From an uncultured Prevotella sp. (GTDB lineage: Bacteria; Bacteroidota; Bacteroidia; Bacteroidales; Bacteroidaceae): a DNA stretch of 54,409 bases. Numbering within the stretch: position 1 is the stretch's first letter; every line of letters starts with the position of its first letter. Below the pieces are notes generated by a model. It was not told the origin of the DNA and did not search any database. It worked only from the letters and a program-made list of their open reading frames with translations. The position numbers and the translations under genes were made by a program. The DNA is taken from positions 1 to 54,409 of the forward strand of contig URQS01000018.1 of the NCBI GenBank assembly GCA_900550035.1, written 5' to 3'. Positions 33,260-42,700 of the stretch are shown one piece after another.

Positions 33260-34455
33260 TGGACAATACGTGCACGCCGACATACCACAGAATGTGGAAC
33301 CGCGATTTCACACTACTCATAATAGCCGAGTTGCTGCTGTGTGTAGCCTGTTACATGACAATACCATTCTTGCCATGCAGACTATACTGGAATAACTATG
33401 TAGATGCCGAATGGGCATGTCTGACAATGGGAGCCTTCGTTGCAGGTATAGGTATATCTGGATTTTTCGGCAGCTGGCTCATACAACGCTACCGCCGCAA
33501 CAAGGTATTTTTGATATCCACATTCTGCCTAAGCGCTACAATCCTCGCCATGACAACATTCGACGTATCGGCCAACAAACACATCGACACCACTCAGAAA
33601 ACGTGGCTAATGGCGGCGTGCATATGGGGAGGATTTGTGTTTGGTCATGCCAAGCGCGTTCTCTCATGTACATTACTTATTGATAAGACTGAGTCTTGCC
33701 ACCGAACAGAAGCTAACTATGCCGCAATATGGATATCGCGACTTGCTGTAACTGCAGGGCCAATAGCATACATACTAATACGACAGGAACTGCAAAGCAC
33801 TGTCTATTACGCTATCGGAGCGACAATGGCTCTTGTCGCAGCAATATTAGTAATGATGGTAAAATTCCCATTCCGGGCACCCGAAGAAGGCACTCACGTA
33901 CTTTCAATCGACCGTTTCTTCCTACCACAAGGATGGAACGTAGCTATCGTTATCACACTAATGAGCACTGCACTGGGAATTGTAATGGCCACACACATGA
34001 GCATCGAGTTCCTTTCAGCAATAGCCATAGGATTTGTCATAGCCATAATCCTGCTGAGATACAAGGCTGTACGTACAGGTAAGTTCACATCGGCCATAGG
34101 CAATGTCTGTATTCTTGTGGCAATAGCAGCAATGGCTATGCACAATGGAATGCTCGACGATACGCTCAAACCTATGATAATGGGCTTGGGTTACGGCATG
34201 ACTTGCTCTGAACAGCTCTACAAACTGCTCGACCACAGCAGCCATTGCCAGCGAAGCACTGTAGAAAGCACATATTTCATGGCAAGCGACGGAGGCCTAT
34301 TTATAGGCATAGCCATAGGATGGGCAGGCGAATACGGACTGGGAAGCCAGGCTGCATATGGTGCACATTTGGCACTCATTCTGTTTACCGTTGCCACATT
34401 GACGTGCTCTGCCAACGCCATCATAAAGAAAGGCCATAAGGACTATCATGCATAA
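33259..34455 (+). CDS. MFS transporter coupled to panB
   Basis: 398 residues with about twelve hydrophobic segments and a loop RYRRNK after the second, as in the MFS fold. Its ATG overlaps the panB stop (TAATG), which usually means linked function and fixed expression ratio. An efflux or uptake role for pantoate, pantothenate or ketoacid is an inference from position only. The substrate cannot be read from sequence; multidrug or siderophore-type transport is equally possible. Confidence 0.8.
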   Translation: MDNTCTPTYHRMWNRDFTLLIIAELLLCVACYMTIPFLPCRLYWNNYVDAEWACLTMGAFVAGIGISGFFGSWLIQRYRRNKVFLISTFCLSATILAMTTFDVSANKHIDTTQKTWLMAACIWGGFVFGHAKRVLSCTLLIDKTESCHRTEANYAAIWISRLAVTAGPIAYILIRQELQSTVYYAIGATMALVAAILVMMVKFPFRAPEEGTHVLSIDRFFLPQGWNVAIVITLMSTALGIVMATHMSIEFLSAIAIGFVIAIILLRYKAVRTGKFTSAIGNVCILVAIAAMAMHNGMLDDTLKPMIMGLGYGMTCSEQLYKLLDHSSHCQRSTVESTYFMASDGGLFIGIAIGWAGEYGLGSQAAYGAHLALILFTVATLTCSANAIIKKGHKDYHA

Positions 34456-34500
34456 CACTGGTGTGTCACACTACTGTCGGCATACAAAAATACATAATAA

Positions 34501-34507
34501 AAGGAGG
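34501..34507 (+). promoter_or_regulatory. Strong Shine-Dalgarno site deciding the cupin start
   Basis: AAGGAGG lies 7 bases upstream of ATG 34515. Most genes here lack such a site. It supports 34515 rather than the in-frame upstream ATG at 34461. Confidence 0.6.
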
Positions 34508-34514
34508 AAATATC

Positions 34515-34847
34515 ATGATTATCAATTTCAAGGAGATTGAAGCCAAACACGTCGATGGCTTCAAGGGTGGCGAAGGTAACTTCATAACCAAACTCGCTGA
34601 CGATGGAAAGGTGAAGATTATGCTCAACATGCTACCGTCAGGAAGTTCAATAGGCACTCATACACACATAGGCAACTGCGAGGTGATGTACATATTAAAA
34701 GGTGAAATAACATTTGTGTACGACGGAAAGGAAGAGACAGCACACGCTGGCGACATACACTACTGTCCGTGCGACCACACCCACAGAGCCGAGAACCGCA
34801 GTAGTGAGGATGCTGAGTTCTTTGCTATTGTACCTGAGACGAAATAG
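34515..34847 (+). CDS. Small cupin-domain protein
   Basis: 110 residues forming one cupin barrel: motif 1 GTHTHIGNCEVMYILKGE and motif 2 HAGDIHYCPCDHTH, which together supply His and Glu metal ligands. Such single-domain cupins may be sugar or metabolite isomerases, dioxygenases, or sensors. Nothing in the sequence singles one out. It lies 59 bases after the MFS gene and 40 bases before the MATE gene, all on the plus strand, so the four genes from panB onward may be one unit. Confidence 0.8.
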   Translation: MIINFKEIEAKHVDGFKGGEGNFITKLADDGKVKIMLNMLPSGSSIGTHTHIGNCEVMYILKGEITFVYDGKEETAHAGDIHYCPCDHTHRAENRSSEDAEFFAIVPETK

Positions 34848-34887
34848 AGACTCATATTTTGCATAAATATGGATAAATTGCAAAAAG

Positions 34888-36240
34888 ATGGCTAAATCCA
34901 ATGAAATAGACATGCTTCACGGACCGCTGTTCATGAAGATACTGATGTTCTCGCTACCACTTGCAGCAAGCAGCGTCCTGCAGCAGATTTTTAACTCGGT
35001 TGACGTGGCTGTTGTCGGACACTTTGCTAGCAAGCAGGCTTTAGCTGCAGTAGGAAGCAACGGTCCGGTAATAAGCCTGCTCATCAATCTATTTCTTGGC
35101 GTGTCTATGGGAGCCAATGTGATAATATCCAACCACATCGGTCAAAACGATGCCGACGGCATACGAGAGTCAATCAGGACTATCGAGATGGTGTCGGTGT
35201 TGAGCGGAATCATTTTGATGGTCATTGGAATTGCAACAGCTAGACCCATACTCACACTAATGGGCACTCCTGACGACGTGCTTCCAATGGCCATCAGCTA
35301 TCTACAGATCTATTTCCTAAGCATCCCTTTCTTTCTAATTTTTAATTTCGGAGCAGCAATCCTGCGCAGCATGGGTGATACCAGACGCCCCTTGTACATT
35401 CTTGTAGTAGCAGGAGTAGCCAATGCCATGCTAAATCTTTTCTTTGTAATAGTTTTGAAAATGGGCGTGGAAGGTGTAGCCATAGCTACGGGCATTGCAA
35501 ATGCAATAAGCGCCCTGCTAATCATACTTCTGCTGCAAAAGGAGAACGAGCCATACAGAATACACATTAAAGAAGCTAAATTACACTGGACCGAACTGAG
35601 AAGAATGCTGATAATAGGCATTCCTGCCGGACTGCAAGGTATGGTGTTCTCCATATCAAACGTGTTGCTACAATCTGCAATAAACAGCCATGGTGCCGAT
35701 GCCATTGCAGGGTCAGCAGCAGCATTAAATTTCGAATACTATTGCTATTTCGTGATATGTGCATTCAATGGAGCCGCAATAACATTCATCGGACAGAACT
35801 TTGGAGCAGGAAACAAAGAGCGCGTGAAACGCATATTCTGGATATGCATGGGAATGAGCTTGTTGTGCTGTGGCGCCCTAAATGGAATATTTACCTGGCA
35901 GCACAAATTCTTCCTGTCATTCTTCAGTAATGATGCCAACGTGCAGGTTTACGGAAAAATCCGCATGGAGATAGTATTGGCTTGCCAATTTATAGCCAGT
36001 AGCTATGAAATATCAGCCTCTGCTTTGCGTGGTATGGGCAAGTCGATGCAACCGACAATACTAACTGTGTTTGGAACCTGTCTGCTTCGCATCATATGGG
36101 TATACGCAGTATGCCCTGTATGGACTAGCTTCAACACGATAATGCTTGTTTATCCCGTATCATGGGTAGCTACAGGCACAATGGTGAGCCTAGCGTTTTA
36201 TCTCACGGCAAGAAAACAGCTGTCTTCAAGCGCTATATAA
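34888..36240 (+). CDS. MATE family efflux transporter
   Basis: 450 residues with about twelve membrane helices in two related halves. The N-terminal half opens LHGPLFMKILMFSLPLAASSVLQQIFNSVDVAVVGHF, a common MATE start, and the second begins IIGIPAGLQGMVFSISNVLLQSAIN. These proteins export cationic drugs or metabolites with Na+ or H+. Substrate and coupling ion cannot be predicted. It is followed by 184 bases before the HU gene, which has its own promoter. Confidence 0.92.
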   Translation: MAKSNEIDMLHGPLFMKILMFSLPLAASSVLQQIFNSVDVAVVGHFASKQALAAVGSNGPVISLLINLFLGVSMGANVIISNHIGQNDADGIRESIRTIEMVSVLSGIILMVIGIATARPILTLMGTPDDVLPMAISYLQIYFLSIPFFLIFNFGAAILRSMGDTRRPLYILVVAGVANAMLNLFFVIVLKMGVEGVAIATGIANAISALLIILLLQKENEPYRIHIKEAKLHWTELRRMLIIGIPAGLQGMVFSISNVLLQSAINSHGADAIAGSAAALNFEYYCYFVICAFNGAAITFIGQNFGAGNKERVKRIFWICMGMSLLCCGALNGIFTWQHKFFLSFFSNDANVQVYGKIRMEIVLACQFIASSYEISASALRGMGKSMQPTILTVFGTCLLRIIWVYAVCPVWTSFNTIMLVYPVSWVATGTMVSLAFYLTARKQLSSSAI

Positions 36241-36335
36241 AACCTATAACCACTACCTTATTTGGTTAATGACATGAAAACAAATGAGTTCTGACAATGA
36301 ATATAGCGTTCGATGGCAAAAAAGTAGGCAATAAA

Positions 36336-36367
36336 TTTTCATATCACACGAAAAACTCGTATCTTTG
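36336..36367 (+). promoter_or_regulatory. Promoter of the HU-like gene
   Basis: TATCTTTG (36360-36367) is a perfect -7 box, with TTTT (36336-36339) 20 bases upstream as a weak -33 box. Transcription near 36374 gives a leader of about 50 bases. Confidence 0.55.
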
Positions 36368-36424
36368 CACGTCCTTAGAGTAAAAGGGCTTGATTATAAG
36401 TAGAATAAATATATATACATTCAA

Positions 36425-36715
36425 ATGACTAAAGCAGATATCATTAACAAAATTGCTGAAAGCACGGGATTACAAAAGAAAGACGTCTCAGTTGTCGTAG
36501 AAAGTTTCATGGAGAACATTAAGGACAGCTTGTTGTCAAACAAGGAGAATGTTTACCTGCGTGGATTTGGAAGTTTTATCGTTAAGCATCGTGCTGCAAA
36601 AACAGCTCGCAATATATTGAAGAAGACAACTATGAAAATTGGCGCACATGACCAGCCAAGCTTCAAACCAGCCAAGTGCTTTATTGAGGAGATGAAGAAA
36701 GCAACAATGGAATAA
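36425..36715 (+). CDS. HU/IHF-family DNA-binding protein
   Basis: 96 residues with the HU fold: MTKADIINKIAESTGL helices, a FGSFIVKHRAAKTARN beta arm entry, and a C-terminal helix. The arm carries RNILKKTTMKIGAHDQPSFKPAK; the Pro in the tip region intercalates DNA in HU/IHF. It should act as a nucleoid protein bending DNA. Bacteroidota carry several HU paralogues, so HU versus IHF cannot be decided. The 29-aa basic ORF follows after 48 bases and the two are probably co-transcribed. Confidence 0.92.
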   Translation: MTKADIINKIAESTGLQKKDVSVVVESFMENIKDSLLSNKENVYLRGFGSFIVKHRAAKTARNILKKTTMKIGAHDQPSFKPAKCFIEEMKKATME

Positions 36716-36763
36716 GAATAAACATTATTCAAAATAATATATTAACAATAAAAATTTAAAGCT

Positions 36764-36853
36764 ATGCCAAACGGAAAGAAAAAAAAGGGACACAAGATGG
36801 CTACTCACAAACGTAAAAAAAGATTACGTAAGAACAGACATAAGAGCAAGTAA
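36764..36853 (+). CDS. 29-residue very basic protein (candidate Bacteroidota-specific ribosomal protein)
   Basis: A complete ATG-to-TAA frame of 29 codons, with more than half Lys, Arg or His (MPNGKKKKGHKMATHKRK at the start). I recall a near-identical small ORF between HU and RNase E/G genes in other Bacteroidota. Its composition fits an rRNA-binding protein, and Bacteroidota-only small ribosomal proteins such as bL38 have been described, but I cannot verify identity. It lies between the HU gene and rng and is followed by a strong terminator, consistent with a real transcript end. Confidence 0.7.
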   Translation: MPNGKKKKGHKMATHKRKKRLRKNRHKSK

Positions 36854-36887
36854 ACAAGCCTGCCCATAAAGGGTCAGTTCCAGAAAA

Positions 36888-36944
36888 TGGGGGCGCGTCA
36901 ATCACAATGCATACGCAGTGGCTTTGGCGCGCCCCCCAAGTTTT
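36888..36944 (+). terminator. GC-rich terminator after the 29-aa ORF
   Basis: GGGGGCGCG (36889-36897) pairs with CGCGCCCCC (36928-36936), and the stem extends by one wobble and three more pairs. A TTTT follows at 36941-36944. It closes the HU/small-ORF transcript before rng. Confidence 0.7.
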
Positions 36945-36980
36945 ATAGTATTGTTACCTAAATTATAAACAAAAAGAGAA

Positions 36981-38555
36981 ATGACTAGCGAAGTTGTAAT
37001 TGACGTCCAACAGAAAGAGATATCTATAGCACTGCTTGAAGACAAGCGACTTGTGGAATATCAGACAGAACCACGCTCTGCCTCTTTCTCTGTTGGTAAC
37101 ATTTATATTGCAAAAGTTAAGAAACTAATGCCCGGACTGAATGCCAGTTTCGTGGACGTAGGTTACGAACGTGACGCTTTTCTCCATTATCTTGATTTAG
37201 GCAATCAATTCAATTCTTACGAGAAATATCTCAAGCAAGTACAGAGCGACCGAAAAAAACTCTATCCTTTTGCCAAAGCCACACGACTTCCAGATCTTAA
37301 AAAAGAAGGAAGTGTACAAAACACATTAAATGTTGGTGAAGAGGTTTTGGTCCAAATCGTTAAAGAACCGATATCCACCAAAGGACCACGTTTGACTGGT
37401 GAACTCAGTTTCGCAGGTCGTTATCTTGTACTTATGCCATTCGGCGACAAGGTTTCTGTATCATCAAAAATTAAAAGCGGTGAAGAGCGCGCACGTCTAA
37501 AACAACTCATCAACAGCATAAAACCAAAAAATTGCGGAGTAATTGTACGCACAGTTGCTGAAGGAAAGCGTGTTGCTGAACTTGACGCAGAATTAAAAAT
37601 ACTCACCAAGCGGTGGGAGGACGCACTCATAAAGGTGCAGAAAACACAGAAGCGACCACAACTGATATTCGAAGAGACCGGACGCGCCGTAGCAATGCTA
37701 CGCGACTTATTCAACCCCACATACGAAAACATTTACGTCAATGACGAGGATGTTTTTCATGAAGTAAAACACTATGTATCACTCATCGCCCCTGAGAAAG
37801 CCAACATAGTGAAATTATATACAGGCACAGTTCCTATCTTCGATAATTTTAATGTTACTAAACAGATTAAGTCAAGCTTTGGTAAGACAGTTAACTATAA
37901 ACATGGCGCTTATTTGATTATAGAACATACAGAAGCCCTGCACGTTGTCGATGTAAATAGTGGCAACCGATCACACTCTGACAACGGTCAAGAAGCCAAT
38001 GCTCTTGATGTGAACCTTGGTGCTGCCGACGAATTGGCAAGACAGTTGCGATTGCGTGACATGGGAGGCATTATCGTTGTCGACTTCATCGACATGAATC
38101 TGGCTGAAGACCGTCAACTTCTCTACGAACGCATGTGCAAGAATATGCAGAAAGACAGAGCTCGCCACAACATTTTGCCATTAAGCAAATTCGGCTTGAT
38201 GCAGATTACACGCCAGCGTGTACGTCCAGCAATGGATGTAAATGTAGAGGAGGTCTGCCCCACATGTTTCGGAAAAGGAAAGATTAAGTCGAGCATTATT
38301 TTTACAGATCAGCTTGAGAGTAAGATTGACAGACTTGTCAAGAAGATTGGAGTTAAGACATTCTATCTGCACGTTCATCCCTATGTAGCGGCATACATCA
38401 ACAAGGGAATATGGTCGCTAAAAAGAAAATGGCAGCTAAGATATGGTCTTGGTGTTCACATTGTTCCTTCACAGAAACTCGCTTTCCTGCAGTATGAATT
38501 CTACGACAGCAAGCGACAGTTTATTGATATGAAGGAAGAGATTGAAACCAAATAG
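36981..38555 (+). CDS. rng: Ribonuclease E/G family endoribonuclease
   Basis: Endonuclease for rRNA maturation and mRNA turnover. 524 residues, the RNase G size without the long RNase E scaffold tail. An S1-like domain (about 35-125, SFSVGNIYIAKVKKLMPGLN, FVDVGYERDAFLH) precedes the DNase I-like catalytic region with the two metal-binding Asp residues in HVVDVNSG and VVDFIDM. The zinc-link CPTC lies at 426-429, which joins dimers in E. coli RNase E. Its own promoter is not obvious; some transcripts may read through the terminator upstream. Confidence 0.93.
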   Translation: MTSEVVIDVQQKEISIALLEDKRLVEYQTEPRSASFSVGNIYIAKVKKLMPGLNASFVDVGYERDAFLHYLDLGNQFNSYEKYLKQVQSDRKKLYPFAKATRLPDLKKEGSVQNTLNVGEEVLVQIVKEPISTKGPRLTGELSFAGRYLVLMPFGDKVSVSSKIKSGEERARLKQLINSIKPKNCGVIVRTVAEGKRVAELDAELKILTKRWEDALIKVQKTQKRPQLIFEETGRAVAMLRDLFNPTYENIYVNDEDVFHEVKHYVSLIAPEKANIVKLYTGTVPIFDNFNVTKQIKSSFGKTVNYKHGAYLIIEHTEALHVVDVNSGNRSHSDNGQEANALDVNLGAADELARQLRLRDMGGIIVVDFIDMNLAEDRQLLYERMCKNMQKDRARHNILPLSKFGLMQITRQRVRPAMDVNVEEVCPTCFGKGKIKSSIIFTDQLESKIDRLVKKIGVKTFYLHVHPYVAAYINKGIWSLKRKWQLRYGLGVHIVPSQKLAFLQYEFYDSKRQFIDMKEEIETK

Positions 38556-38580
38556 TTCCATCATCAATACTACAGAATAT

Positions 38581-38617
38581 AATAAAGCCCTGGATTTAAA
38601 TCATCCAGGGCTTTATT
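38581..38617. terminator. Bidirectional terminator between rng and tamB
   Basis: AATAAAGCCCTGGAT (38581-38595) and ATCCAGGGCTTTATT (38603-38617) are perfect inverted repeats with a 7-base loop. The A/T-rich stem base provides U-rich ends in both directions, fitting the convergent rng and tamB genes. Confidence 0.75.
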
Positions 38618-38715
38618 GTTTGTATATGAGCTGCAAGCCGAAAACCTTCGTATCATGCCATGATACGACCATTTCAAGACACGCAAAATATCTTTATATC
38701 ACTATCCTGACATCG

Positions 38716-39684
38716 TTATTTCGCCTCCTTTGTCCTACTATTGCGCTTTCTCCAGAAGAACAAGTCAGAGATACGCTTGAAGTCTTTCTTCATTATTATA
38801 CCCAAGCCTTGAGTATTAAGGCTGTTGCGCGTGAAGTAGCGGTCATTTGTCTTGTTGTAGACATTAATGGCAAGGTTGCCATTGGGGAAGAGCAGATACT
38901 TGATGTCGAAGTCGCCAATGAAACTGGTTGTGGCATTATCGTTGTCACGATAGCCGAACTGACCGTTTATGAGCAGACGGTTGTTAAGCAGACGACCCGA
39001 AAGCAATCCTTCGTATTCAGCATTATTGAAGCCCTCAGTTCCAGTAGAAATATTGGCACCGAAATTCCAGTTGTTGTTATTAATCACATTGCTCAATACG
39101 GTATTTATCTGCTGACTTATAGTACCGCTAAGGAAACTCTGCATTGCAAGCGAAGTCTGGCTGTACTGCGGCGTACTGCCATCAGCATTGTTGTTGTTCT
39201 GAGCATAGAAGCGTCCTACGGCAAGCAGATACAACACCTGTTGCTTCTTCTCCTCCTCAGCATTGAGCAGACTATACACCATCTGCTTCACATCATTGCT
39301 AAGCGACGGCATGTCAAGATCAAAGTCCACCTTAGGTGCATATGGATTGCCCGTTATGTTCATCACACAGTTGACACGAACATTATTGTTAGTGAACGAC
39401 CTGCCTATATTAAGGTCGGCAAGGCTCACGCTGTTCAACACATACTGTGCCTTAAGGTCGAGCACAGCGTTGTACGGATCACCGCCAAACGCTATGGTGC
39501 CTCCCTTGACAAAGTCGAAGTCTTTCTTCAGAATATTCTGAATTGTCAGCTTATACACGCCATGGTCGACAGTATAGTTGCCAAACATCTGGAATGCGCC
39601 CTTATTGAAATACGAGGCTCTGAGCATTCCGTCACCATTGAGTGTAATGTAGTCGCCGGTCTGCTGGTCCATCAGCAACTTCAA
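38716..39684 (-). CDS. tamB: TamB C-terminal domain (separated from its N-terminal part by a frameshift)
   Basis: 322 residues from the first ATG, but the homologous frame runs further upstream, to about 39720, before meeting the N-terminal part in another frame. The sequence is the conserved TamB (DUF490) domain that contacts the BAM-family partner: LMDQQTGDYITLNGDG, GTYTVDHGVYKLTIQN in altered form, GGTIAFGGDPYNAVLDL, and SGRLLNNRLLINGQFGYRDN. The frame has no promoter of its own. Joined to the upstream part it would give about 1460 residues, the usual size. Confidence 0.85.
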   Translation of the reverse strand: MKLLMDQQTGDYITLNGDGMLRASYFNKGAFQMFGNYTVDHGVYKLTIQNILKKDFDFVKGGTIAFGGDPYNAVLDLKAQYVLNSVSLADLNIGRSFTNNNVRVNCVMNITGNPYAPKVDFDLDMPSLSNDVKQMVYSLLNAEEEKKQQVLYLLAVGRFYAQNNNNADGSTPQYSQTSLAMQSFLSGTISQQINTVLSNVINNNNWNFGANISTGTEGFNNAEYEGLLSGRLLNNRLLINGQFGYRDNDNATTSFIGDFDIKYLLFPNGNLAINVYNKTNDRYFTRNSLNTQGLGIIMKKDFKRISDLFFWRKRNSRTKEAK

Positions 39685-39716
39685 GGTTACGTCAGGATTG
39701 CAGTTGATAATGAAGT

Positions 39717-42700
39717 TCAGAGAATGTTGGTAGAGATATCATCCGTTTCCGTCTTCTTCTCATCATTTGCTACATAAGAGGAGTCGGAAACAACATTGTT
39801 CTTCTTGCTCCATTTGACAAAATCATTAGACCCGATAGACCCTTGATCGCTAACATTGTACACCAATATACTGTTCTTCTCAAGCGTGCCTTCTACATCT
39901 ATTACCACTTCACCGCTCCTGCCCTTAATGCTACAGTCGCCAGTAATATAAGCTGTACCATAGAAGGTATTGTCGCCGAATGTCTTAGTATCATAAGCCA
40001 GAAGATTCCGCGCTTTTATATTAAGGTCGTACGACAGGTTGGTAAGGTGCTGATGGTGAAGGCTTCCGGTAAGTATGCCGGTGTTGCCGTTATGGTCGTA
40101 TATTGAATTGCCATTGAATATTATCTCATCAGGAATGAAAGTCACAGAGTCGCCACGTAGCCAGTATGTGGTATTGAGGGCTGTCATACGCATAGAACCG
40201 TTCACAGCAGCCTTTCCTACAAGGTTGATGTTACTCAGAGGTCCTACAACGTTCACCTTGCCATTTATGTCGGCATCAACGTTGTCCATAAACGAGCCGC
40301 AGAAACTTTCCATAAATTCAGCACGTGTGCGATGTGCGTCAATGCCAAGGTCGATGTAGTTGTGCTTGGGCGATACATAGCCGTTTATATCTGTATGACG
40401 GCCGTCTTCGTCCTGTGCCACAGCATCTATATTGATGCGTCCCTCGTCAAAGTCGTAGTCTACATTGGCAAACAGCGTACCCATACGTCCTGATTCAAAC
40501 TTAAACTCTTTGACCTTAAGGTTGGCAGCCAACTGAGGTTTGCCGCTGAACACTCCTGCCACACGGGCATTACCCGAAGCCATACCGAAGAAGTCGACCG
40601 AATGAAAGTTGACAAGATTAAGTACATAGCTCACATCTATGTCATTGAGCGTTACAAGCAATGAATCTTCATAGCTCTTCGTCGCTGCTCCATCAATCGC
40701 TAGTTTCTGATTGTCATGGCTTATAGAGAAGTTGTTCACCTCCAAATGGTTCTTGCTATACACTATAGTAGACGGAGCTACATGCCACGTTGTGTCGCCA
40801 ATAGTGGCACGCGAAGGCAGAACATCTACATAAGCAGTCGACACACCATCATCGTTCTTGGCGAATACTGTACTGGCATTTATAACTCCCTTAAGCGGGT
40901 GACGTTCATTGTTGCCGAAACTGAGTGACGTATTCAGATGGTTGTCTGAAGCACTTGCGCTAAGTTGCAGAGCCATATATTTGCCTTTATCAGAAAGTTG
41001 CTTAATACGTATATCAGCCTTTAGGGTGTCACTCGGCGACTCGATGTTAATAAAAGCATCACTGAAACGGTTGCCGTCGTATGCAAACGATGGCACGTCA
41101 CACCACAGGTCAATCTTCTCTTGCTTGTCGTTCAGCTCACCGCTGATGTTAAGCGGGCGATATATTTCAAGCGGAATGCCGAGCAGATGCTTCATCCAAT
41201 CAGTGTTTGATATGGAAGCATTTATTGTAAAATCATTGTATACCTTCTGTTGCTGGCGTGTCAGTCCGGGAATTGTTGGCAACTTGGCAGCCAACATATT
41301 CAATACGCTGCGAGCAATAGTATTATAATTGAAGTGCCCGATAATGTTCACCTGCCCAAAGTCGCTGTCAAGGTTGAGATAGTGATTCTCGCCCTCAAAT
41401 CCCGTCTTTACAGTTACATTGCGCAATCCATACTCACTTTGCGACGACAGCATAGAGAAGTCACTTATCTCCACGGTTCCGTCAGCATCATTAACGCTGT
41501 TGCCCTTTATGTCGCAGGCAATATTTGCAGCAAATGCTGTCGACTGCCACTTCGGTGTCAGATGCAACGCATTAGGAGCAAAACGGCCTACAGCAACATT
41601 AGCCTTCAACAACGGAGTCTTTCCTGCAATATTCAGCAATCCTGAAGCCGAAATTTGCGCATTAGGATCGTAAATATCTATTCTTCCATCTACTACCCTG
41701 TGGCGATAGGAAGTATCAATGTTGATGTCATGATATTTATATCCGTTATAGTCAAAGTTATAGACACGACCAGTAGCAGCAATATTGTCTTCCGACTGCC
41801 CATGTAAGTTGAGATTGGCTGAGAGATGACCGAATTTGTTGTCATCAGCCAGTTTGCCAACATTAAAGTCTACAGTTTCAATATGCCCCGTAATATTATT
41901 CTTGCGCTTGTCTACGGCTAGCCTTATACTGCCGAGCGAAGTAGAAACACGAGCGTTAGCAGCCAACTTATTACTTCCACCTCCTACAAAACCAGTCATT
42001 GTGACATCGCCTATACGTGTAAGTATAACTGGAACTTCCTTACCAGTTGCGATAGACACGAAAGAAGCTATGGCAGCATGATTTGCAGCAAATCTGTTTA
42101 CATTAGCATACCAGGCAGCATCAGCAGGATAGTTCTTTATTCCACAATCAGCCAACAGATGCAAATCGCCATTTTCTGTACTGAGTTCCAATCGTGTCAC
42201 ATTTAACGAAGAGCCCGTACCATAGAAATTAGCTGCGAGCATCATGCGTTGTTTAATATCTGAAAGTTTCGGCACAAAGCCAGCGAAGTCTGCAAGACTG
42301 ATGCTTGGAGCATTTATGCTACCCTTGAATTGCACGGTAGGCATCTCTATCTTGCCGTTCTTCATGCTATAAGAGCATGTAATGTCCTTCGATTGAACGA
42401 TTGTAGACGGTAGCTCAAGTCTGAAATTGTTTACGCTTGCTCCCGTATGACCATATACAGCATGCAACGAAAGCGACTTCAATCTGAATCCGCATCGTTC
42501 GTCAAACGCAATGCGCTTCACCTTCACATTGAGCGAGTCGTCGGTTATGCGGTTTACTATAATATGCGCGCTGATATTACGGGCATCAATGTTGTCGGGC
42601 GAGAACTTATGCAAATTGCTGGCATGCGAAAGCACACGATAGCGCACAGCACCATTGCGAATTATAAGCGAGTTGATTTGCAAGTCGAGCGGAGTCTTCC

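Noticed and set aside
38542..39777. Long open frame (about 410 codons) on the plus strand opposite the TamB C-terminal domain
   Set aside because: The minus-strand product has strong TamB motifs; the plus-strand translation is a Val/Ile/Leu-rich pattern without domains. It begins before the rng stop and runs through a terminator.
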